Assembly (NCBI GenBank): GCA_017522065.1
Contig: JAFXAD010000024.1
Span: forward strand, 62,001-126,000
Direction of reading: 5' to 3'
From: Bacteroidales bacterium
GTDB taxonomy: Bacteria > Bacteroidota > Bacteroidia > Bacteroidales > P3
DNA length: 64,000 bases
Part shown: one piece after another, positions 37,802 to 48,300 of the stretch
How positions within the stretch are numbered: the first letter of the stretch is position 1
Layout: each line of letters starts with the position of its first letter
Program-made: the position numbers and the translations under genes
Notes under the pieces: model-generated
Seen by the model: only the letters and a program-made list of their open reading frames with translations
What the model was told of the DNA's origin: nothing
Database searches by the model: none

Positions 37802-37849
37802 AAATCTGCCGGATTGCCTCCAGAAAAGCAATCCGGCAGATTTATTTTT
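37802..37849 (+). terminator. Intrinsic terminator after the C25 peptidase
   Basis: AAATCTGCCGGATTGC (37802-37817) pairs perfectly with GCAATCCGGCAGATTT (37828-37843) and is followed by ATTTTTA. Confidence 0.9.
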
Positions 37850-37991
37850 ATTAATTCATGCAACATCATAGTCGATAAGTTTTGCATACAAACATCTAAT
37901 TGTCAATAACTTTAATTTTATCACAAAGAGAGAACTGAGAATTTGCACCAAGCAAACCATTAATTTTGCATCCAAATCACATAATTTATTG

Positions 37992-37999
37992 TACTTTTG
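37992..37999 (+). promoter_or_regulatory. -7 box of the arginine-decarboxylase-like gene
   Basis: TACTTTTG followed by CAAATC, with a leader of about 70 bases before the start codon. Confidence 0.6.
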
Positions 38000-38075
38000 C
38001 AAATCATTTCGACGCAATCCAAGTGCGACGGATAGCTACAGAACAAACATAACCAACATTAACAAAACAACAAGT

Positions 38076-39476
38076 ATGCGAAACAAATATTACGATCTGA
38101 TTGACCAGACATTCGAATTCCCGCAAGACGAATTCCGCACCGAAGACGGTGAACTCTACTTCCACGACATACCCCTGATGGAAATAATCAAGCAGTATGG
38201 GACCCCGTTGAAGATAACATATCTGCCAAAAATAAGTTCACAGATACAGCGCGCCAAACGTCTATTCAATGTAGCTATCGCAAAGACAGACTACAAAGGC
38301 ACATACAATTACTGCTACTGCACCAAGAGCAGCCATTTCAGCTTTGTGATGGAGGAAGCCCTGAAGAACGACATCAACCTCGAGACATCCAGCGCATTCG
38401 ACATCAACCTCATTCTCGAGCTCTACAACCAGGGCCTTATCGACAAGAACATCTTCATCGTAAGCAACGGTTTCAAACGCCAACAGTATATCGACAACAT
38501 CGCCGAGCTGTATAAGGACGGATTCCACAACATCGTTCCCATTATCGACAACAAGCACGAAATGGCCATGCTCGACGAGGCACTACAGGATCCCGAAGTG
38601 CCGATGAAGATTGGCATTCGCATCGCATCTGAAGAGGAACCGAAATTCGATTTCTACACCTCCCGTCTCGGCATCCGCTACCACGACATCGTATCGTTCT
38701 ACGAAGAAGCCATAAAGAACAACCCGAAGTACACCTTCAAGATGCTCCATTTCTTCATCAATACCGGCATCCGCGACACGGCGTACTACTGGAACGAGCT
38801 GGCAAAATGTGTCAATGTCTACTGCGACCTGAAGCACGTCTGCCCTGAACTCGACTCGCTCAACATCGGAGGGGGCTTCCCCATCAAGAACTCGCTGGCT
38901 GCCAACTACGACTATGAATACATGGCAGAAGAGATACTGGCACAGATCAAAAACATCTGCACCAACCGCGGTGTCGACGAGCCCAACATCTTCACCGAAT
39001 TCGGTTCGTTTACCGTAGGCGAAAGCGGCGCAACCCTCTACAGCATCCTCGACCAGAAGCAGCAAAACGACCGCGAGTTGTGGTACATGATAGACTCATC
39101 GTTCATCACCACCCTCCCCGACACCTGGGGCATCAACCAGCGCTTCATCATGCTGCCCATCAACCACTGGGACTGCGAATACCAACGAGTGTTCCTCGGC
39201 GGACTGACATGCGACAGCGAGGACTACTACAATGCCGACAGCCACGCCAATGCCATCTTCCTACCTAAACTACAAAAAGACGAACCCCTCTACATCGGAT
39301 TCTTCCATACTGGCGCCTACCAGGAAAGCCTTGGAGGTTACGGCGGAATACAGCACTGCCTTATCCCGGCACCGAAACACATCATCATCGACAAAGACGA
39401 GAACGGCGACTACACCACCAAACTATTCGCAAAAGAACAAAGCCACAAATCAATGCTCAAAATTTTAGGTTATTAA
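38076..39476 (+). CDS. Arginine decarboxylase-like PLP (fold type III) enzyme
   Basis: The 466-residue product is an alanine-racemase-fold decarboxylase of the Bacteroidetes type annotated as arginine decarboxylase; it opens MRNKYYDLIDQTFEFPQDEF and carries YCYCTKSSHFSFV (the lysine before SSH is the PLP-binding candidate), LETSSAFDIN, DSLNIGGGFPIKN and a C-terminal FFHTGAYQES. It is shorter than the 630-residue SpeA class. The start at 38076 matches the family; an in-frame ATG at 37989 overlaps the promoter. Probably feeds polyamine synthesis through agmatine. Confidence 0.85.
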   Translation: MRNKYYDLIDQTFEFPQDEFRTEDGELYFHDIPLMEIIKQYGTPLKITYLPKISSQIQRAKRLFNVAIAKTDYKGTYNYCYCTKSSHFSFVMEEALKNDINLETSSAFDINLILELYNQGLIDKNIFIVSNGFKRQQYIDNIAELYKDGFHNIVPIIDNKHEMAMLDEALQDPEVPMKIGIRIASEEEPKFDFYTSRLGIRYHDIVSFYEEAIKNNPKYTFKMLHFFINTGIRDTAYYWNELAKCVNVYCDLKHVCPELDSLNIGGGFPIKNSLAANYDYEYMAEEILAQIKNICTNRGVDEPNIFTEFGSFTVGESGATLYSILDQKQQNDRELWYMIDSSFITTLPDTWGINQRFIMLPINHWDCEYQRVFLGGLTCDSEDYYNADSHANAIFLPKLQKDEPLYIGFFHTGAYQESLGGYGGIQHCLIPAPKHIIIDKDENGDYTTKLFAKEQSHKSMLKILGY

Positions 39477-39535
39477 CCCCCCCTTAAACCCTTTAACCCT
39501 ATAACCCTAAAACCTTAAAACCCTAAAACCCTATC
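39477..39535 (+). repeat. Degenerate CCCTAAAA tandem words
   Basis: The spacer between the decarboxylase and FKBP genes is almost wholly made of variants of ACCCTAAA and CCTTAAA in seven-to-eight-base steps. No hairpin is seen, so read-through into the FKBP gene is likely. Confidence 0.7.
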
Positions 39536-39541
39536 CCCACC

Positions 39542-40276
39542 ATGAAAAAAACAGCACTCTACACAATCTGCTTTGCAATTCTCAGTTTGGCAACTTCATG
39601 CCATAACAAGGATTGCATCATAGTGAAAACCAACGGAACACCCGAACTGAAAACCGCTACCGACACCGTCAGCTGGGCAATGGGATTCTCCATTGCACAA
39701 ACCATAGCAGCAAGTGGCGTAGAGCCCAACCGCGAACTCCTCTTCGAAGCCATCTGCGCCACCCTCGACAGTCGTCAGCAGGCCCTGACCGAGAAAGAGA
39801 CTTTCGACGTGCTCAAAAACCTCGACCAAATCATAGCCCGTTCAACGATGGAGAAACAGGAGAACGAGCTGAAAGAAGTTCGCGAACGCGAAGCAGCCTA
39901 CTTCAAAGAGCTGACAGCGAACAATCCGAACATCGTCAAGAGCGACCTTGGATTCTACTACGAGGTCATCAAAGAGGGCAACGGCCCCAAGTCCCAAATC
40001 GGACAAGTCGTCACCTTCGACTATAAAGGCAGTCTGACAAACGGTCAAATCATCGACCAGACCTACGGCAACCGCGAGCCTATCACCCACATCGTCGGTG
40101 AACCGATGATGCCCGGCCTTGTCAACGGACTGTGCCTGATGAACGAGGGCAGCATCTACAAGTTCTATTTCCCAAGCGAGATGGCATTCGGAGCCAACGG
40201 CGGAGACAACATCCCCCCCTATTCAACCCTGATATACGAAGTCGAACTGCATAATATCCGCAAGCACAACAACTAA
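39542..40276 (+). CDS. FKBP-type peptidyl-prolyl isomerase lipoprotein
   Basis: The 244-residue protein has a lipoprotein signal with LATSC (lipidated C20), an N-terminal helical dimerisation part as in FkpA/Mip (VSWAMGFSIAQTIAASGVEPN), and a C-terminal FKBP domain (VTFDYKGSLTNGQIIDQTYG, MPGLVNGLCLMNEGSIYKFYFP, IPPYSTLIYEVEL). It assists folding in the envelope. Its 3' end overlaps the convergent gene by 4 bases. Confidence 0.93.
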   Translation: MKKTALYTICFAILSLATSCHNKDCIIVKTNGTPELKTATDTVSWAMGFSIAQTIAASGVEPNRELLFEAICATLDSRQQALTEKETFDVLKNLDQIIARSTMEKQENELKEVREREAAYFKELTANNPNIVKSDLGFYYEVIKEGNGPKSQIGQVVTFDYKGSLTNGQIIDQTYGNREPITHIVGEPMMPGLVNGLCLMNEGSIYKFYFPSEMAFGANGGDNIPPYSTLIYEVELHNIRKHNN

Positions 40277-41808
40277 TCGTTGATCAGATTAATCATCCTT
40301 CCGCCGCCCAAATCAACATACTTGTAGTCGATTCTGAAGAGTTCTTTTGTAGAAAAGCGACGTTTCGAAAAATAAAGGTCACAGTATTCAGGTTTGCCCC
40401 GACGTAAGGTTCTAAGCCCGTTGATTTCTATATGTTGCATATAATCAACGGGCTTTTTGCATTCAGACAGCGTCCCCGTAGGTTCGATTATTTCGAGTTT
40501 GCGCGTGAGGAACGGCAGGTTGACGGTCAGATCCTCCACATACACATTGGGCCAGCAACGAGGTGCGAGTTCCTGGCGCGGATTAGCTTCGGTCGAAAGC
40601 AGCATGACGTTGACCAGTGCATGATGACGCAAAGTGGCATCGAAAGTGCAATGACGTATCTTGATATCGAACGGAGTATAAGCATTATATGACGAACGAA
40701 TACGCACCGGTATGCAGTCGATGAAGTGGCAGCTGTCGAAGACCACCTCGCCATACATGGAGGAGAACTGCGTCTGCTTGTTGCGGAAGGTGCAATTCAC
40801 AAGATAGGCATCGCGACCATAGCAATGGATGTCAAAGCGGTTGACATCACACTCGCGCAGAGTCACTTTGCTCACGTTGTTCGTCCCGAAGACGCCCCAT
40901 GCCCCGTCAGCTTTCAGCCTGACAAAAGTAGTGTTCCAGGTGTTGTTCATAGAAACACCGTATCCGTAAGCACCGGGGTATGAGTAAGTCGAATCGATGG
41001 TCACATCCTGTATCGTACAATTGGCACAGTTAGAGAGCGTGATGGCGCCATCGGCATTGAATTTTGTTTTCGGAGTGGAGATGTGCACGTTGCGGAGCGT
41101 GATGTTGTTCTGGTTATTGAACCTGAAACAGTAGGTTTTGTGTTTCTCGTACCGTCCGCGGTGGATAGTGATGTTTTGTACAATTTTCGGTTCCGTATTC
41201 ACGGGGACATAAACAAAATGTGCTTTCGTAGATGGCGTTGTGTAGGTAGCCACCGGCTTGTTGAGTGCACGTCCGTCGCTGATATACAGCAAGTCGGACC
41301 TATACACGGGGTATCCGAACCCGATGCGTTCCGTCCATACGGTCCGGTCGGAAGCTATGAGAAGATATTCACCAGCCTGAAATTCCGGTACCGATCTGAA
41401 ATCGCCGCTGTCGAGGAGTCTGCTGTCGAGAGCGATTTCCTTGACCGGCTGTTCCCCGTCAAGGGAGAACAAAGTGACATCCTTGTCCGAATCGTTACGG
41501 ACAAAGATGACGACGCCGGCGAAATCGGTGTTGTAAGTCAACGGCATAGGTTGCGCCGCAAAGGGGATTTCGAGGTAGATAGTATCGATACCGGCATACG
41601 AGACGGGGCGGTGCTGACGGAAAGCCTCATAATGGCACGTGTAGAGTATTTCGTAACGCTGTTGTGCATCAGCGGCTTCGCGCAACCCGAACGAGAGCGG
41701 GTTGAGCGGCTCGTCCTGCAGGGAGGCATGTCCCTGCAGGCGTTCCGGCTGCTGAGCCGCTACGGAGAGCGACAAAAGCAGCATGATCATAAGCACCGTC
41801 CTTCTCAT
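40273..41808 (-). CDS. Secreted right-handed beta-helix protein
   Basis: The 511-residue product has a signal peptide (MRRTVLMIMLLLSLSVAAQ) and a middle and C-terminal region with the short repeating Asn/Cys-rich rungs of a pectate-lyase-like beta-helix (NNQNNITLRNVHIS, LSNCANCTIQDVTID, TNNVSKVTLRECDV). No T9SS tail is seen, so it is probably periplasmic or surface-released by another route. It lies 10 bases downstream of ileS on the same strand and likely shares its transcript. Confidence 0.8.
   Translation of the reverse strand: MRRTVLMIMLLLSLSVAAQQPERLQGHASLQDEPLNPLSFGLREAADAQQRYEILYTCHYEAFRQHRPVSYAGIDTIYLEIPFAAQPMPLTYNTDFAGVVIFVRNDSDKDVTLFSLDGEQPVKEIALDSRLLDSGDFRSVPEFQAGEYLLIASDRTVWTERIGFGYPVYRSDLLYISDGRALNKPVATYTTPSTKAHFVYVPVNTEPKIVQNITIHRGRYEKHKTYCFRFNNQNNITLRNVHISTPKTKFNADGAITLSNCANCTIQDVTIDSTYSYPGAYGYGVSMNNTWNTTFVRLKADGAWGVFGTNNVSKVTLRECDVNRFDIHCYGRDAYLVNCTFRNKQTQFSSMYGEVVFDSCHFIDCIPVRIRSSYNAYTPFDIKIRHCTFDATLRHHALVNVMLLSTEANPRQELAPRCWPNVYVEDLTVNLPFLTRKLEIIEPTGTLSECKKPVDYMQHIEINGLRTLRRGKPEYCDLYFSKRRFSTKELFRIDYKYVDLGGGRMINLIND
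40415..40458 (+). terminator. Terminator for the FKBP transcript, embedded in the convergent gene
   Basis: AGCCCGTTGAT (40415-40425) pairs perfectly with ATCAACGGGCT (40444-40454), with a second inner stem TATATG/CATATA (429-434 with 438-443) and a tail of T (40454-40458). It is oriented to stop plus-strand transcripts about 140 bases after the FKBP stop and lies inside the coding region of the opposite-strand gene. Confidence 0.7.
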
Positions 41809-41818
41809 AGTCAGAATG

Positions 41819-44800
41819 TTATGCTTTTTTTACAATTATTTTAGCTGGCTTTCCGTCGACAATCTCGACCGTTTGGGCTGCATCGTCCTGAATAGAAGGA
41901 ACTATCGTCAACTCCACGGCAAGTGTCTCGCTACAGATATAGCTTTCGTACTCTTTGACGGCAGCGTCCCATTCGCCGCTTTCCAACGATACGGCGATAC
42001 GGTCGGTGACATCGAAACCTTCCTTACGGATGTTCTGGATACGATTCACCAGCTCACGTGCGATACCCTCGGACACAAGGCTCTGCGTCAGCGTGATATC
42101 GAGAGCAACCGTCAGGCTGCCTTCGTTGGCGACAACCCACCCGGGAATATCCTGAGTAGCGATTTCGACATCCGAGAGAAGCAGTTCGACAGGCTGGTCG
42201 GCGATAGAGATTACGTAACGTCCTGCCGATTCGAGTTCGTTGATCTGCTCTTGCGAGAACGAGGTGACAGCGGCGGCTATCGACTTCATAATCTTGCCGT
42301 AGCGGGGGCCGAGCGTTTTGAAGTTCGGCTTAATGCTCTTGACGAGCAGCGAGTTGTCGGCAGCGAGAAACTCGACATCCTTAATATTCAACTCATTGCA
42401 GATAAGGTGCTTTACACGTTCAATCTGCTGACGGAAGTTGTCGTCATGTACAGGTAGTACGATCTTGGCAAGAGGCTGACGTACACGGAGGTTGCTCTTC
42501 TTGCGGAGCGAGAGGCCCATGGAGCAGATTTTCTGAGCCAACTGCATACGTTCCTCGAGGGATTTGTCGATGAGTTCGTCGTGGACATCGGGGAAGGCTG
42601 CATGGTGGACAGACTGGACATCGAGACGGTTAGTAACGGCATTGAGGTCGCCGAAGAGCCTTTCGCTGAAGAAAGGAGCGATGGGCGCCATGAGGCGAGC
42701 GAGGGTTTCGAGACAGGTATAGAGCGTCTGGTAGGCCGAAATCTTATCGTCGGAGTAGTCGCCTTTCCAGAAGCGGCGGCGGCAGAGGCGCACATACCAG
42801 TTGCTGAGATAGGCGTCGACAAACTCGGCGATGGCACGACCGGCGCGCGTAGGCTCATAGTCGCCGAAAGCCTCGTCGACGGTTTTGACGAGCGTGTTGA
42901 GTTCGCTGAGGATCCAGCGGTCTATCTCGGGGCGTTTCTCCTTCGGGAGGTCGGGCTCCTTGTACTGGAAGCCGTCGATGTTGGCGTAGAGGGCGAAGAA
43001 GCTGTAGGTGTTGAAGAGCGTTCCGAAGAGCTTTCTGCGCACCTCGTCGACGCCTTCGGCATCGAACTTCAGGTTGTCCCAGGGCTGGCTATTGGTGATC
43101 ATGTACCAGCGGGTAGCGTCGGGACCGTACTTTTTGAGAGTTTCGAAGGGGTCGACGCCGTTGCCGAGGCGTTTCGACATCTTGTTGCCATTCTTGTCGA
43201 GCACGAGGCCGTTGGAGATGACGTTCTTGAAGGCGACGCTGTCGAAGCACATGGTGGCGATGGCGTGAAGGGTGTAGAACCAGCCGCGTGTCTGGTCGAC
43301 GCCCTCTGCGATGAAGTCAGCAGGGAACTGGTCCTTGCGGAGAGGCTCGCCCATGTAGTGGATTTGCGCATAAGGCATAGCGCCGCTGTCGAACCACACG
43401 TCGATGAGGTCGGGTTCGCGGTGCATGGGTTTGCCTGATGGTGAGAGGAGAACAACACTGTCGATATAGGGTCTGTGGAGGTCGAACGCGTTGATATCGT
43501 CGCTTGCGTAGGGGTTGTCCTTCATGAGGCCCGCAGCGACTGCCTTGTCAATTTCGCTGCGCAGCTGACTGATGCTGCCGATGCAGATTTCCTCGCGTCC
43601 GTCGTCGGTGCGCCAGATTGGAAGCGGCGTACCCCAGTAGCGGCTGCGGCTGAGGTTCCAGTCGACGATGTTCTCGAGCCAGTTGCCGAAACGTCCTGTA
43701 CCGGTGGCCTCGGGCTTCCAGTTGATGGTCTTGTTGAGTTCGATCATTCTGTCCTTGAGCGCGGTAGTGCGGATGAACCAGCTGTCGAGGGGGTAGTAGA
43801 GCACGGGTTTGTCGGTGCGCCAGCAGTGTGGGTAGCTGTGGGTGTGTTTTTCACTTTTGAGGAGTTTGCCTTCAGTTTTGAGCATGATGACGAGTTCGAC
43901 GTCGAGGCTCATGTCCTTGTCGGTTTTTGTGGGGTCGAAGGCATTCTTTACGAATTTGCCTGCGTAGGGTGCGTAGAGGTCGACGTTGACATTGTCTTTG
44001 ACCCATTGCTGGTCAAGGTTTTCGATTGGTGCGAAGCGTCCCTGTCGGTCGACCATGGGCATCTGCTTTCCTTCCTTGTCGTAAAGGAGCAGGTCAGCGA
44101 TGCCAGCTTTTTTTGCGACACGCGCGTCGTCAGCACCGAAAGTCGGGGCGATATGTACGATGCCCGTACCGTCTTCGGTGGTGACATAGTCGCCGAGGAT
44201 GATGCGGAAGGCTTCGGATGGTGTTGCCGGGCGATGAGTTTGGTTGGCGGAGTCGACCACGGTAGGCTTGACCCATGGGATGAGTTGTTCGTAGCAGATG
44301 CCTTCGAGGTCGGTACCTTTGCACTGGCCGAGGATACTGTATGCGGGTTCTTCGCCGGGTTTGGTCGGGAAGACACTGTCGACGAGGGCCTTTGCCATAA
44401 CGATGCGGCAGGGCTGCGACGTGTAGGGGTGCGTGGTTTGGAGGAGCACGTAGTCGATATTGGGTCCGACGCAGAGGGCTGTGTTACTTGGGAGCGTCCA
44501 GGGCGTGGTTGTCCATGCGATGGCGTAGGTGTCTAAGGGCGATGGTGGGAAGGGGAAATGGGCTTTCGACTCTGCGCTGGCATCGATTTTGAGCTTGAAC
44601 ATGGCGATGCAGGTGGTGTCCTTGACATCACGGTAGCAGCCTGGCAGGTTGAGTTCGTGGCTTGAGAGGCCAGTGCCTGCTGCTGGGCTGAAGGGTTGGA
44701 TGGTGTAGCCTTTATAGAGGAGACCTTTGTCGTAGAGCTGTTTGAGGAGGAACCAAAGGGTTTCGATGTATTGGTTTTCGAAGGTGATGTATGGGTTTTT

Positions 44801-45232
44801 GAGGTCGACCCAGTAGCCCATTTGTTTTGTGAGCTCGTCCCATAGGTCTTTGTATTTGAGCACTTCGTTGCGGCAGGCCTTGTTGTAGTCGTCAACGGAT
44901 ATTTTGTTGCCGATGTCTTCTTTAGTGATGCCAAGGGATTTTTCGACGCCGAGTTCGACGGGGAGGCCGTGGGTGTCCCATCCTGCTTTGCGTTCGACGT
45001 GGAAGCCCTTTTGGGCCTTGTAGCGGCAGAAGACGTCTTTGATGGTGCGAGCCATGACGTGGTGAATGCCAGGTTTACCGTTTGCAGAAGGAGGTCCATC
45101 ATAGAAGACGAAAGCGGGGTGGCCTTGAGAAAGTTTTTGGCCGTTTTCGAAGGTATTGTTTTGTTCCCAGAGGCGTCTGATGTCGACGCCGATTTGTGTG
45201 AGGTCGAGCTGTTTGTATTCGTTGTATTTCAT
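41819..45232 (-). CDS. ileS: Isoleucyl-tRNA synthetase
   Basis: The 1137-residue class I synthetase has GPPSANGKPGIHHVMAR as the HIGH-motif equivalent near residue 50, the editing CP1 domain with TTPWTLPSNTALCV, the WDTHGLPVE block, KMSKRLGN, and an anticodon-binding domain plus the long C-terminal part typical of eukaryote-like (mupirocin-resistant-type) IleS. The start MKYNEYKQLDL at 45232 is chosen; a reading frame that extends upstream to 45775 is His/Pro/Arg-rich nonsense overlapping another gene and is rejected. Confidence 0.97.
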   Translation of the reverse strand: MKYNEYKQLDLTQIGVDIRRLWEQNNTFENGQKLSQGHPAFVFYDGPPSANGKPGIHHVMARTIKDVFCRYKAQKGFHVERKAGWDTHGLPVELGVEKSLGITKEDIGNKISVDDYNKACRNEVLKYKDLWDELTKQMGYWVDLKNPYITFENQYIETLWFLLKQLYDKGLLYKGYTIQPFSPAAGTGLSSHELNLPGCYRDVKDTTCIAMFKLKIDASAESKAHFPFPPSPLDTYAIAWTTTPWTLPSNTALCVGPNIDYVLLQTTHPYTSQPCRIVMAKALVDSVFPTKPGEEPAYSILGQCKGTDLEGICYEQLIPWVKPTVVDSANQTHRPATPSEAFRIILGDYVTTEDGTGIVHIAPTFGADDARVAKKAGIADLLLYDKEGKQMPMVDRQGRFAPIENLDQQWVKDNVNVDLYAPYAGKFVKNAFDPTKTDKDMSLDVELVIMLKTEGKLLKSEKHTHSYPHCWRTDKPVLYYPLDSWFIRTTALKDRMIELNKTINWKPEATGTGRFGNWLENIVDWNLSRSRYWGTPLPIWRTDDGREEICIGSISQLRSEIDKAVAAGLMKDNPYASDDINAFDLHRPYIDSVVLLSPSGKPMHREPDLIDVWFDSGAMPYAQIHYMGEPLRKDQFPADFIAEGVDQTRGWFYTLHAIATMCFDSVAFKNVISNGLVLDKNGNKMSKRLGNGVDPFETLKKYGPDATRWYMITNSQPWDNLKFDAEGVDEVRRKLFGTLFNTYSFFALYANIDGFQYKEPDLPKEKRPEIDRWILSELNTLVKTVDEAFGDYEPTRAGRAIAEFVDAYLSNWYVRLCRRRFWKGDYSDDKISAYQTLYTCLETLARLMAPIAPFFSERLFGDLNAVTNRLDVQSVHHAAFPDVHDELIDKSLEERMQLAQKICSMGLSLRKKSNLRVRQPLAKIVLPVHDDNFRQQIERVKHLICNELNIKDVEFLAADNSLLVKSIKPNFKTLGPRYGKIMKSIAAAVTSFSQEQINELESAGRYVISIADQPVELLLSDVEIATQDIPGWVVANEGSLTVALDITLTQSLVSEGIARELVNRIQNIRKEGFDVTDRIAVSLESGEWDAAVKEYESYICSETLAVELTIVPSIQDDAAQTVEIVDGKPAKIIVKKA

Positions 45233-45280
45233 ATTGAAAATATGATAGATGGTATAAAATCGAGTGTATGAAAGAAACTG

Positions 45281-45288
45281 CAAAAATA
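45281..45288 (-). promoter_or_regulatory. -7 box of ileS
   Basis: On the minus strand TATTTTTG is followed by CAGTTT, 49 bases before the ileS start. No matching -33 box was found in the AT-rich sequence upstream. Confidence 0.55.
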
Positions 45289-45354
45289 CAAAAAAAATAA
45301 ATATATTATAGATATAATATATAATGAGATGAAGAAAAGCAAGGTGTGTGGCGG

Positions 45355-48300
45355 TCAGCGGAGGAGTGTGACGGTGCCTTTGGCGGTCTGCTGGTACTGT
45401 GGGCTTACGTTGGTGCGGTAGTTGAGCACCCAGACGTAGGTGGCCTGTGGACAGGGGGTTCCGTTGTGGGTTCCGTCCCAGCCTTGGTCGGGGTCGAGGG
45501 TATGGAAGACGAGGAGTCCCTGGCGCGTGTATATGGTGAGCTCGTATTGTATAATGCCGTGGTGGGCGATGAGGAAGCGACGGTTGGTGGCCTCGTCGGG
45601 GGTGAAGACGTTGGGTGCGAAGAGGTGGTGGGTGCGTATGGGTATTGTGGTGGATGCTGTATCGGTGCAGAGGTCGTTGGAGGCGACGAGGAGGAGGGCA
45701 ACGGAGTCGTGGTCGAGGTCGGCGGGATGGGTTATGCTGGTGGCAGTGCCGGCATCGATGCCGTCGATGTACCACTGGAGGTAGGTTGCGTCGGTGGAAC
45801 GTGAGGTGGCGACAAGGGTGGGGCTGTCATAGGTGAGCATTTGGGGTCGAGCGTCGATAATGGCGACGGGCTGGAGGATTGGATGCAGAACGACCTGGGC
45901 GGTGTTGGGGCATGTTGGGGTTTCGAAATAATCGGCAAGGAGTGTGAGCTGCTGGTCGTGTGAGGGGCTAATGAGGATGCTGCTTGCGTGCGGGGAGCCC
46001 CATGCACTGTTCCAGGCGGGCTCGGCGGACCAGTGTATGTAGTCGACATTGGTTTCGGCGTGGAGGCGGTATTGGCGCGTGGTGCAGTCGTGCTCGGCGA
46101 CGATTTTCACCATGGGTTTGGAGAGTTGGGTGAGTGCGAGGCTGACGACGCTGTCGCATCCGTTGCTGGCGGTGAGGGTGTCGTCGTAGCTGCCTCCGTA
46201 GGTGAGCGGGCGGTCGTGGAAATAGTAGACGGTGCCTGTGCAGAAGCTGTCGGCAAGGAGTGTCAGCCTGGTGGGAAGGACGTTGAGGGTGAGTGTGTAG
46301 GTACTGTCGCAAAGGGCGGTGGTGAGGAAGGGAAAATGGTGTTGGTGTTGGCCTGTGCGCCAGGGGTTGAGGATAGTGTCACAGTAGTGGAGTTGGCTTC
46401 CCTGACAGAGTTGGATGGTGTCGCTGTGGTGGTATACGGGATTGACGGCGAGGTGGAGTGTGCGGAGGCTGTCGCAACCAGTGTGGGTGGCGAGGTGGAA
46501 GCTGTATGGACGGAGGACGGGGTCGGCGACGTTTGTGGGTATGGTGCTGTCGCAGTAGGTGAACGGGGTGTACTGGCAGAGAGCGATGGTATCATGGAGG
46601 TCGTAGACGGGGTTGACAGAGAGGTGGAGTGTGCGGAGGCTGTCGCATCCGTTGCGGGTGTTGAGGTGAAAACTGTAGGGCTTCTGAATGCCGTCACCTA
46701 CATTGGTGGGTATGGTGCTGTCGCAGTAGGTTAGCAAAGTGTACTGGCAGAGGGCGAGGGTGTCATGGAGGTCGAAGACGGGGTTGACGGTGAGGTTGAG
46801 GGTGTAGGTGCTATCGCAGCCCTCCTGGGTGGTGAAGTGGATGTCGGTGGTGTGCGACAGGATGCTGGCAATCTGGGTGGATATGGTGCTGTCGTGATAG
46901 ACAAGCGGTGTGTTCTGGCAGAGGGCTATGGTGTCGTTGTGGTGGTATACGGGATTGACGGCGAGGTGGAGTGTGCGGAGGCTGTCGCAGCCGGTGTGGG
47001 TGGCGAGGTGGAAGCTGTAGGGTCGGTAAATGCTGTCGGCGTGCTGGGTGGGCATGGTGCTGTCGCAATAGGTGAACGGGGTGTGCTGGCAGAGAGCGAG
47101 GGTGTCGTGGAGGTCGTAGACGGGGTTGACAGAGAGGTGGAGTGTACGGAGGCTGTCGCAGCCGGAGCGGGTGGCGAGGTGGAAGATGTAAGACCTCGGA
47201 ATGCCGTCACCTACATTGGTGGGAATGGTGCTATCGCAGTAGGTAAGCGGGGTGTGCTGGCAGAGGGCAAGGGTGTCGTGGAGGTCGTAGACGGGATTGA
47301 CGGTGAGATTGAGGGTGTAGGTGCTGTCGCAGCCTTCCTGGGTGGTGAAGTGGAGGTCGGTGGCGATTGGGATGAGGCTGGCGATCTGGGTGGATATGGT
47401 GCTGTCGTGATATACGAGCGGGGTGTGCTGGCAGAGGGCGAGGGTGTCGTGGTGACGGTATACGGGGTTGACGACGAGGTGGAGTGTGAGGAGGCTGTCG
47501 CATCCATTGTGGGTGGCGAGGTGGAAGCTATAGGACCTCTGAACGCCGTCACCCACCTCGGTGGGGATGGTGCTGTCGCAATAGGTTAGCGAGGTGTGCT
47601 GGCAGAGGGCGAGGGTGTCGTGGAGGTCGTAGACGGGGTGGACTATCAGGCGACGCAGTTCGGTACTGTCTGTTCCTATGGTGACGCGCTTGGTCATTGC
47701 AGCGGGGAATGTGATGCCGTCCCAGAGGAAGGGGAGCTGGTTGCTGCATATTGCGGTGTCGTGGTGGCTGCCGACGAAGACGGTGATGCTGTCGACGACG
47801 GGACAGGAGACGGGCGTAGTGAGACTGTCGATGGCGATGAGGCGGTAGGTAGTGGTGGCTATGGGGGTCACAGTGCATGTGAACTGTGTGGTGATTACAG
47901 AGTCGGACAGTGTGGTCCATGTGCAGTGGTCGGTTCCCCAAGCGAGGAGGGTTGCGGAGGTTCCGGGATCGATGACGGTGTCGAGGGTATGAGCTGGTCG
48001 GCTCAGGGGGCGAACGGTGAGGTGGAGAGTGCGGAGACTGTCGCATCCGTTCTGGCTCGAAAGCATGATATCGAAGACTTCGGTTCCGGGCTGGGCCGTG
48101 GGCAGAATGCTGTCGCAGTAGGTGAGCGGGGTGTGCTGGCAGAGGGCGAGAGTGTCGTGGTAATGGTATGTGGGGTGGATGGTGACGGTGGCATAGATGG
48201 TATCGTAACCAGCGATGGCGAGGAGTGTGGTCTGCATTGCGGTGTCGAAGCGGCAGGAGAATGTGCTGGTGGAGTCGGCTTGGAGGAGGCTGTCGGCAAG

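Noticed and set aside
43475-44536. Long plus-strand open frame opposite ileS
   Set aside because: It is antisense to a confidently called ileS and its codon bias mirrors the synthetase's third positions; no family resemblance.
45233-45775. A 181-codon upstream extension of ileS in the same frame
   Set aside because: The extra part is His/Pro/Arg-rich with no IleS similarity, overlaps the end of the repeat-rich surface protein gene in another frame, and crosses the ileS -7 box. The family start MKYNEYKQLDL at 45232 is adopted.
46765-47589. Plus-strand frames with VGGEVEAVG-type repeats
   Set aside because: They are reverse-strand shadows of the tandem coding repeats of the surface protein; they lack any signal, start context or partner.
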